Source of the DNA: QHXW01 sp035297145
GTDB lineage: Bacteria > Acidobacteriota > Terriglobia > Bryobacterales > Bryobacteraceae
Length of the DNA: 11,064 nucleotides
Direction: 5' to 3'
Assembly: GCA_035297145.1 (NCBI GenBank)
Contig: DATGZN010000024.1
Location: 1 to 11,064 of the forward strand
Position numbers and translations under genes: made by a program. Below, piece after piece: positions 6,482 to 11,064 of this stretch. The notes beneath the pieces were generated by a model. That model worked only from the letters and a program-made list of their open reading frames with translations. It did not search any database and had not been told where the DNA came from. The number at the start of each line of letters is the position of its first letter. The first letter of the stretch is position 1.

Positions 6482-7585
6482 CTATGCCGCGGTCAGCCCC
6501 AACCCCGGTCCTCGGGGAAGGATCAGTTTGCCGGATTCCACCTTTACACCGCGGAATGGGTCGTTGGCGATCAGCAGGTTGCCGTCCAGGTCGGCGTAAT
6601 CTACCAGCGGCGAAAGGTGGGCCGCCGCGGTCACCGACACGGAGCTTGAAATCATGCAGCCCAGCATGGTGCGCATCCCCATCGACTTGGCGACTTCGAT
6701 CATCCGGTACGCCTCCAGCATCCCTCCGCTCTTGTCCAGCTTCACGTTCACGCCGTCGAAGGCGCCGCGCAGCTTAGGGATGTCGGAGGCACGTTGGCAG
6801 GCCTCGTCGGCGATGATCGGAATGTGCACGCGGCTGTGGACCCATCGTGTCTCCTCGATCATCTCCGCCGGCATAGGCTGTTCGATGAACTCGACCCCCT
6901 GCTTCTCCAGCCAGTTGATCTTGCGCACGGCCTCTTCCTTATCCTTCCAGCCTTCGTTGGCGTCCACCCGTAGCGGTTTCTTGGTCACGCTGCGCACTGC
7001 CTCGATGGTCGGCTCGTCGGTGTCCAGCCCAACCTTCACCTTCAGGATGGGGTACGCTTCCGCTTCGCGCGTCTTCTGCCGGGTGATCTCGGGCGTGTCG
7101 ATGCCGATGGAAAAGGTGGTCAGCGGCGTGTCCTGTGGGTCCAGGCCGAACAGGCTGTAGAGCGGGATGCCCAGCTTCTGCCCCACCCAGTCCATCAGCG
7201 CGATGTCGATAGCGGCCTTCCCGGCCCATTCGCCGGAGACCTTCCGGAACACTTCCGCCATCACCTTGGCGAACTGCATGGGGTCGGCCGCGAGCAGCAA
7301 GCCGCGCACCGATTCCACGGCTTTCTGCGCGCCCGCAGCATCCTCGTGGTAGCGCACGATGGGCGCGCCTTCGCCGTGACCGGTGATGCCGTCGCGAGTG
7401 TAGGCGGTGTGCACCGTGTCGCGATACTGGCTGGACGACATGGTGGTGGTCCAGGTGTGCTGCAGGTTCAAGCGGACGATCCTGGCTTCCAAGCTGGCGT
7501 CTCCCATGGCGAGCGCCGGTGCGCCGCTGATCACCGCGGCGGCTGGCCCCAGGATCGCGGATTTACAGAAGCCGCGCCGGTTCAT
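6482..7585 (-). CDS. Dipeptide epimerase (L-Ala-D/L-Glu epimerase-like), exported
   Basis: This 367-residue enolase-superfamily enzyme should epimerise L-Ala-D-Glu, a murein breakdown product, to L-Ala-L-Glu. The set of active-site residues is complete: K182 and K184 in KVKVG, metal ligands D208 (VDANEGW), E235 (FIEQP) and D260 (IADEA), and K282 in VKLDKSGG. D332 and D334 in ADLDG match the pair that binds the dipeptide amino group in Bacillus YkfB. The leader MNRRGFCKSAILGPAAAVIS, ending near ALA26, is Tat-like, so the enzyme is probably exported; known relatives are mostly cytosolic. A strong ribosome binding site (AAGGAGGG) lies inside the end of the upstream peptidase gene, and the ATG overlaps that gene's stop as ATGA. 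Another dipeptide specificity is possible, since this family varies, but the neighbour gene argues for murein peptides. Confidence 0.85.
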   Translation of the reverse strand: MNRRGFCKSAILGPAAAVISGAPALAMGDASLEARIVRLNLQHTWTTTMSSSQYRDTVHTAYTRDGITGHGEGAPIVRYHEDAAGAQKAVESVRGLLLAADPMQFAKVMAEVFRKVSGEWAGKAAIDIALMDWVGQKLGIPLYSLFGLDPQDTPLTTFSIGIDTPEITRQKTREAEAYPILKVKVGLDTDEPTIEAVRSVTKKPLRVDANEGWKDKEEAVRKINWLEKQGVEFIEQPMPAEMIEETRWVHSRVHIPIIADEACQRASDIPKLRGAFDGVNVKLDKSGGMLEAYRMIEVAKSMGMRTMLGCMISSSVSVTAAAHLSPLVDYADLDGNLLIANDPFRGVKVESGKLILPRGPGLGLTAA

Positions 7586-8412
7586 TTCACCCTCCTTGCA
7601 GCCACCAGCAGTTTAGTCCAGTGGGGATCGTTGACCTCGTCGACCCGCACCATGGGGGTTTCGTGCGTGGTGGCGCTGATGAATTTGCCGTCGCCCAGGT
7701 AGACGCCGGTGTGCGTGATGTGTTTGGCGGAGCTGCCGAAATAGAGCAGGTCGCCGGGCGCCAGATCTTTGAGGTCCACTGGCACCACGCCGCTCCAATC
7801 AGCCTGCGGCTGGGCATCCCGCGGCATGCTCACGCCGCGGCGGCGTTCCAGCATCTGGACGAAACCCGAGCAATCGTAACCGAAGCTGGAAGTGCCGCCC
7901 CAGGTGTACGGCAGCCCCAAGAACCTGCGGCTCAGGTCCAGCATTTCGGGGATCGTCAGAGGCTTGGGGTCGAAGGCCATATCGCCGGTTTGCAGCCAGC
8001 CGGATCGGTCGTCGGGCAAGCGCACTTGCAGCCATCGATGGTTATCCGGCTCGGCCACCACCTCGAAACGGGTCTCGAACGGAACGGTCACAAGCGGCGC
8101 GTGCCGCTTCACGTCGGGTTCGCGGTAGACGTGGGCGAAGAGGCTCTGAACGTCGGCTACACGGCCCTTGGCGGCATAGGGCGGGCCGGGGCGTAGCGAG
8201 GCCAGAAGAGTCCAGCCGGTGTAATCGTCCGCCGTGCGGATGTGCGCCCAGCCTTCCTGCTGCTCCAGCAGGCTGACGTTGGCCCCGTAAATCGCCTGCG
8301 AGACCACGTCTGCATCCTCGCTTGGCTTGGAAAACATGTTGGCGACCGGCTGCAATACCACGGCATTCGGCAACGCTGCCGCGAACAAGGCTACAACTAC
8401 AATTGCCGGCAT
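7582..8412 (-). CDS. Secreted NlpC/P60 endopeptidase with SH3b-like domains (YkfC-like)
   Basis: The 276-residue protein has a signal peptide (MPAIVVVALFAAALPNA), two SH3b-like segments (about 18-76 and 90-146) and a C-terminal NlpC/P60 peptidase. The architecture matches YkfC and the cyanobacterial AvPCP enzyme, which cut the bond between gamma-D-Glu and the diamino acid in murein peptides whose N-terminus is free. The catalytic cysteine is C181 in FGYDCSGF and the histidine H234 in HTGVYLGDG. Twelve residues later, where YkfC has its third catalytic residue (His), this protein has S246 (GKFISATTH); H250 is nearby. The frame is open further upstream, but the ATG at 8412 is chosen because the signal peptide begins there and it overlaps the upstream stop as TAATG. 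It ends in an ATGA overlap with the epimerase gene, so the two are likely translated together. Confidence 0.87.
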   Translation of the reverse strand: MPAIVVVALFAAALPNAVVLQPVANMFSKPSEDADVVSQAIYGANVSLLEQQEGWAHIRTADDYTGWTLLASLRPGPPYAAKGRVADVQSLFAHVYREPDVKRHAPLVTVPFETRFEVVAEPDNHRWLQVRLPDDRSGWLQTGDMAFDPKPLTIPEMLDLSRRFLGLPYTWGGTSSFGYDCSGFVQMLERRRGVSMPRDAQPQADWSGVVPVDLKDLAPGDLLYFGSSAKHITHTGVYLGDGKFISATTHETPMVRVDEVNDPHWTKLLVAARRVK

Positions 8413-8821
8413 TAGGATATTCTCGAAATCAACATATTGCGCAAGGTGGCCGAGGCGGTCGTCGTGACTCGGCAGGAGAGCATCGTTGTGAACAACACTG
8501 CAAAGATCAAGTTCCCGACGCCGAACAGAAGTAGCACTTGGAGCAAAACGGTCGACGTGAGAAAGCAAAACAGGCTAATGGCAAACGCCCAATACTTGAG
8601 TACCGTTCCGCAGACGAGCAACGGACGATTCTGCCGGTAATCCCGCCAGACTGCAATGTACGCAGTTCCAAAGAGCACGGCCGTGCCGCCAACAAGAACT
8701 CGAAACGGTCCTGGACCGGAGTGGCTGAGGTGAATCAGTGGAGCGATGAACCGTTGAAGAAATAGAACCGTCAGGCCACCGATGAATTAAAGATGGCCGC
8801 GAGAATTAGAGTAGTTTGCAT
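8412..8821 (-). pseudogene. Small four-helix membrane protein, frameshifted
   Basis: A gene for a membrane protein of about 136 residues is split by one missing base near 8786-8790. From the ATG at 8821, behind a good ribosome binding site (AAAGGGAC), it reads MQTTLILAAIFN and then soon stops. The next frame continues FIGGLTVLFLQRFIAPLIH, then a second hydrophobic stretch near VLVGGTAVLFGTAYIAVW, the polar turn RDYRQNRP, and two more helices (KYWAFAISLFCFL and LLLFGVGNLIFAVLF). The hydrophobic plan, with a polar R-rich turn followed by PLL-x-GT-x-K and GNLIFA, resembles a widespread family of small uncharacterised membrane proteins (about 130 residues). Its stop overlaps the NlpC/P60 start as TAATG, so it is the first gene of that operon. 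Either the gene is broken or the base is a sequencing error; no canonical slippery site is present. Confidence 0.6.
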
Positions 8822-8836
8822 GTTGTCCCTTTGGCC

Positions 8837-8847
8837 GGTGTGACACC
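8837..8847. promoter_or_regulatory. Perfect 11-base palindrome upstream of the murein-peptide operon
   Basis: GGTGTGACACC is a perfect odd palindrome that ends 16 bases before the ATG of the membrane protein gene, overlapping the likely leader. It could be an operator half-site pair or the stem of a small hairpin. The flanks (CC before, CGG after) nearly extend it. No T-run follows. No known motif is claimed. Confidence 0.3.
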
Positions 8848-8996
8848 CGGTGACGCTTTCCTTTAATCTTACTGCCCAGTGCGACGCAAGCGCACGCTTA
8901 ACTTCTTCGGATGATGGAGGAAGGTAAATGTTGCGCTTCAATAAGCGAGTGTGACATGAAGGTCCATTTGGATGCTACAGGAATGAACGGCGATAC
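8848..8996. other. Spacer between the dehydrogenase and the murein-peptide operon
   Basis: About 150 bases lie between the end of the alcohol dehydrogenase gene and the start region of the operon, all read on the minus strand. It probably holds the operon promoter; TAAGAT on the minus strand near 8865 is a candidate -10, but no well-spaced -35 is evident. A short stem (AAGCG-CA-CGCTT) lies near 8888-8899 without a T-run. No gene is seen. Confidence 0.3.
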
Positions 8997-9995
8997 TCAC
9001 GACCACTCTCCGATAGCCTTCACGACGCCGGCCTCTCGATGAAGCCACACCGGAAACCGCTTGTCCACTACGTCGGGACGGACGCAGTCGGTCGGCCACG
9101 CCGCCACATCGATGCGCCGATTCTCCATGTGGTCGAGCACACGATGGTGCTCAGCGGGAGTGCTGTTCCGGCTCGCCAGTATGGTCGCTTCGCGCCGGTG
9201 GAGGTCAGGGCCGAACAAGGAAATTGTGTCGTTGATCAAGCCGACGAAAACGAGCGTGCCACCCTGTTGGAGCACGTGAATCGCTGCCTCCATCGAACCT
9301 TTGTCGCCAGTACAATCGAACACCAGCATCGACGGCTCTTCCTGCCGCGCTTCTTCGTGCGACGGATGGTAGCGCTTCAAACCATAATGTCGGGCCGCAA
9401 ATTCGAGCCGTTCTGGCATTTTCTCCACGACGCCAATGTCGGTGCCGGCCAACCGCAAAAACTCAATTACGGATAGCCCGATTGGTCCGGCACCAACGAC
9501 GATCGCGCGGTCGCCCGGCTGTGCAGCCGAGCGCGCTACGGCGTGGCTGCCAACACCAAGCGTCTCCACCAGCGGAATTTGCAGGGCCGGCAAAGTCTCA
9601 CACTTGTACATCTGTTTCGCCGGCAGAAGAATGCGGTCGCGCATCCCGCCATCGGCATGGACGCCGATCACGCGCATCTTCGCGCAGCAGTTCGTCCGCC
9701 CCCGCGAGCAGGCTGCACACTCGCCACAGGTCATGTACGGGTTCACCGCGCATCGGTCGCCGGGCTTGAACCGCCAGACGCCATCGCCGGTCTCGATGAC
9801 CTCCACCACGAGCTCGTGCCCGAGAATTCGTGGATAACTGAAGAATGGCTGCGTACCTTCGAACGCGTGGAGATCGGTGCCACAGATGCCGACTGTCAAC
9901 ACACGCACGAGCACTTCGCCCGCTCCTGGCGCGCTCGGTTGCGGAGTGTCGGTGAACGTAAATCGGCCCGGTTGTTCAAGAACGACTGTCTTCAT
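8997..9995 (-). CDS. Zinc-dependent alcohol (polyol) dehydrogenase, MDR family
   Basis: The 332-residue protein is a medium-chain dehydrogenase that would oxidise a secondary alcohol, such as a polyol or sugar acid, with NAD. Catalytic zinc ligands are C38 (GICGTDLH), H60-E61 (GHE) and probably E144 (PLVETLGVG). The structural zinc site is complete: C90, C93, C96 and C104. The cofactor loop is GAGPIG at 168-173, and an acidic residue at the end of the next strand (VVE191) favours NAD over NADP. The frame is open 25 codons further upstream, but homology begins at MKTVVLEQPGRF, so the ATG at 9995 is chosen; there is no clear Shine-Dalgarno sequence. The closest types are threonine, galactitol or L-galactonate dehydrogenases, and substrate cannot be decided. 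It lies about 175 bases upstream of the murein-peptide operon and need not belong to it. Confidence 0.85.
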   Translation of the reverse strand: MKTVVLEQPGRFTFTDTPQPSAPGAGEVLVRVLTVGICGTDLHAFEGTQPFFSYPRILGHELVVEVIETGDGVWRFKPGDRCAVNPYMTCGECAACSRGRTNCCAKMRVIGVHADGGMRDRILLPAKQMYKCETLPALQIPLVETLGVGSHAVARSAAQPGDRAIVVGAGPIGLSVIEFLRLAGTDIGVVEKMPERLEFAARHYGLKRYHPSHEEARQEEPSMLVFDCTGDKGSMEAAIHVLQQGGTLVFVGLINDTISLFGPDLHRREATILASRNSTPAEHHRVLDHMENRRIDVAAWPTDCVRPDVVDKRFPVWLHREAGVVKAIGEWS

Positions 9996-10279
9996 ACATG
10001 TACGTGTCAACTGTACCAGACTATCGGGCCGAAACCGACCGAGGCCAAAGCTCTCAGTGCCCATCGACACAAGCTGCCACCCGGTATTTGAACGTGAACA
10101 GCTCGGATTCTAGGAAATGGGGCGGCAGGGCCGCGGGGCAGGGCGGCAGCGTTCTGCTCAGCGGCTTTGTGCCTGCGGCCGTGACATTCCGGCGCGCGAT
10201 CGCTCGTGCTCACAAGTGCATCAACTAGCCGCAACCCGACTCTTTCTTTTTTCCAAACCGCGACAGAAACGGACAAGAG
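9996..10279. other. Intergenic region, no gene recognised
   Basis: The first part should contain the dehydrogenase promoter, read leftward; TTGACA occurs on the minus strand just before that gene, near 10009, too close to the ATG to be an ordinary -35. A very GC-rich tract at about 10119-10155 and a pyrimidine run (CTCTTTCTTTTTTCC, 10237-10251) stand out, but no stable hairpin precedes the run. The open frames here are arginine-rich shadows without a recognisable family. Confidence 0.35.
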
Positions 10280-10936
10280 GTGAGAGAACTCGATGAGGGA
10301 GAGAGGCCACGCCACCTGGCGCCACTGAATCGCGATGAAGGCATGAGAGCCACGTGCAGGTCTGAAAACAAGTTGCTGGCGACGCAAGCGGACACCGAAG
10401 GTTGGTACGGTAAGCTGAAGAACGCGCAGGAACTGACCGGGCGGGCGGTGGATTCAGCCCAGCACAACGACGCCAAAGAGAGTGCCGCAGCCTATCAGGC
10501 AGCGGCAGGGCTGCGTGAGGTGGAATCGGGAAACCGGGAGCAGGCGCGTGCCGAGGCCCATGCGGCATTGAAGCTGGCCCCGAACCGCGATGTGCGGGTG
10601 ATGGTTGCGCTGGCCCTGGCGCGGGCAGGCGATACCGCAGGGGCGGAGAAGCTGGCGTCCGAACTCGACAAGACCTTCCCGCTGGACACGCTGGTGCAGA
10701 GGTATTGGCTGCCCACGATCCGGGCAGGGATCGCCCTGGAAGGCAAAGACCCAAACCGGGCCATCGAGCTATTGAAGGTGGCGAGCACGATCGAACTTAG
10801 CGGCCTAACCGGGAACCTCGCCATATTAATGAGCCCCGCTTATGTGCGTGGGGAAGCCTATCTCATGCTGCGCGACGGCTACCGAGCGGCAGCAGAATTT
10901 CAGAAATTCATTGAGCACCGAGGACTAGGTCTTTGA
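10280..10936 (+). pseudogene. TPR-repeat tail of a Ser/Thr kinase-like gene, cut at both ends
   Basis: From about residue 33 the frame reads like the C-terminal TPR region found behind acidobacterial serine/threonine kinases: ATQADTEGWYGKLKNA, RAVDSAQHNDAKE, then LALARAGDTAGAEKLASEL, FPLDTLVQRYWLPTIRA and AEFQKFIEHRG. These helices form a protein-binding scaffold. The kinase domain is missing: the first 30 or so residues have no likeness to it and the upstream region is not coding. At the 3' end the reading stops a few codons after EHRG because an IS630-type element entered at CTAG, so the last codons (GGT-CTT-TGA) come from the element. In intact relatives as I remember them, the protein continues with more repeats past this point. 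The fragment is most likely dead. Confidence 0.7.
10925..10928. other. CTAG target site of the IS630-type insertion
   Basis: The TA at 10926-10927 inside CTAG is the dinucleotide that IS630-family elements duplicate on insertion. The host TPR frame runs straight into it, and the element's terminal repeat begins at once after it. The second TA copy would lie beyond the window. Confidence 0.6.
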
Positions 10937-10951
10937 CCGCCTGAAAAGATT
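10928..10951 (+). repeat. IS630-type terminal repeat (left end)
   Basis: The end reads GGTCTTTGACCGCCTGAAAA inward. It agrees with the right end of the remnant at 234 in 16 of the first 19 bases, after which the two go out of step by one base in an A-run (AAAAGATT against AAAGATT). Confidence 0.75.
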
Positions 10952-10998
10952 CTAATAAAACAATTCCAATCAGAAATGTTTTGGCGCATACTTAGGGT

Positions 10999-11064
10999 AT
11001 GGCCCGTCCAGCCCTGCGTATCGAAGTCACAAGCAAGGACCAGAAGGCGTTGAGGAAACTGTTG
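10999..11064 (+). CDS. IS630-family transposase, N-terminal fragment
   Basis: Twenty-two codons are in the window and the gene continues beyond the right edge. The protein opens MARPALRIEVTSKDQKALRK, the typical N-terminus of one IS630-family group, where a short MARPA-type start and a polar helix lead into the helix-turn-helix DNA-binding domain. The same group has the C-terminus seen in the remnant at 237-425, so both may be copies of closely related elements. AGGG sits one base from the ATG, too close for a normal ribosome binding site, which would keep expression low. Confidence 0.75.
   Translation, partial: MARPALRIEVTSKDQKALRKLL

Larger units (their letters stand above)
10928..11064 (+). 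mobile_element. IS630-family insertion sequence, left end (partial)
   Basis: The element begins at the CTAG site and runs out of the window. Its terminal repeat matches the end of the decayed copy at 234, and a transposase of the IS630 type starts 71 bases inside. The element interrupts the TPR gene fragment. Whether it is complete cannot be seen. Confidence 0.8.

Noticed and set aside
6444..6482. Inverted repeat GCTGGC/GCCAGC between murI and the epimerase as a two-way terminator
   Set aside because: Only six pairs with a loop of more than 20 bases and no T-runs on either strand.
8413..8568. Upstream extension of the NlpC/P60 frame by 52 residues
   Set aside because: A signal peptide begins at the internal ATG at 8412, which overlaps the upstream stop; the extension lies antisense-free but out of frame inside the membrane protein gene.
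8780..8795. Programmed ribosomal frameshift in the membrane protein gene
   Set aside because: The sequence at the join has no canonical slippery heptamer and no stable downstream stem was seen, so a deletion or sequencing error is simpler.
9996..10070. 25-residue N-terminal extension of the alcohol dehydrogenase
   Set aside because: MDR-family proteins begin at MKTVVLEQPG-like sequence; the extension has no family support.
10119..10185. GC-rich tract with GGCCGC and GCGGCC arms
   Set aside because: The arms are short and far apart, and in such GC-rich sequence they are expected by chance; no T-run follows.
10221..10754. Minus-strand open frame opposite the TPR fragment
   Set aside because: Rich in Pro, Ser and Arg without a domain, while the plus strand reads clear TPR-type helices.

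Overview
This window looks like chromosomal DNA from a soil bacterium of about 60% GC, most likely an acidobacterium of the Solibacter/Bryobacter kind. That placement is inference. It rests on exported C-N hydrolase, tandem alpha/beta hydrolase and Tat-type Gfo/Idh/MocA proteins, a TPR tail like those of acidobacterial Ser/Thr kinases, and the insertion sequence families present. No rRNA or tRNA gene and no CRISPR array were seen.

Layout. Positions 1-510 are mobile-element debris: the 5' end of an IS6-family transposase running off the left edge, its terminal repeat ending at 141, then the 3' end of a decayed IS630-family element whose outer end lies at a CTAG site (231-234). Positions 550-1374 (minus) encode a secreted nitrilase-superfamily hydrolase. 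Positions 1777-4095 (plus) encode a large secreted tandem alpha/beta hydrolase, followed by a Gfo/Idh/MocA oxidoreductase with a Tat-like leader (4192-5364). Glutamate racemase follows (about 5585-6454, plus), apparently with a CTG start. It converges on a minus-strand operon read from 8821 down to 6482: a small four-helix membrane protein broken by a one-base frameshift, an NlpC/P60 endopeptidase with two SH3b-like segments, and an enolase-superfamily L-Ala-D/L-Glu epimerase with a Tat-like leader. The three reading frames overlap by TAATG and ATGA. A zinc alcohol dehydrogenase (8997-9995, minus) lies upstream on the same strand. The right end (10280-11064) holds the TPR tail of a broken gene, interrupted at a CTAG site by an IS630-family element that starts at 10928 and leaves the window.

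How the genes may work together. The endopeptidase, dipeptide epimerase and glutamate racemase all bear on D-glutamate from peptidoglycan. The endopeptidase would release L-Ala-D-Glu from murein peptides, the epimerase would convert it to L-Ala-L-Glu, and MurI interconverts free L- and D-Glu. The first two resemble YkfC and YkfB of Bacillus subtilis, but here both carry export signals, so the first two steps may occur outside the cytoplasm. The hydrolases and oxidoreductase on the left half look like nutrient-scavenging enzymes whose substrates cannot be read from sequence.

I see no clear new defence or mobile system. The points most worth a second look are the exported muropeptide module, the substituted third catalytic residue in its peptidase, the CTG start of murI, the degenerate first half of the tandem hydrolase, and the two IS630 ends that bracket the window.
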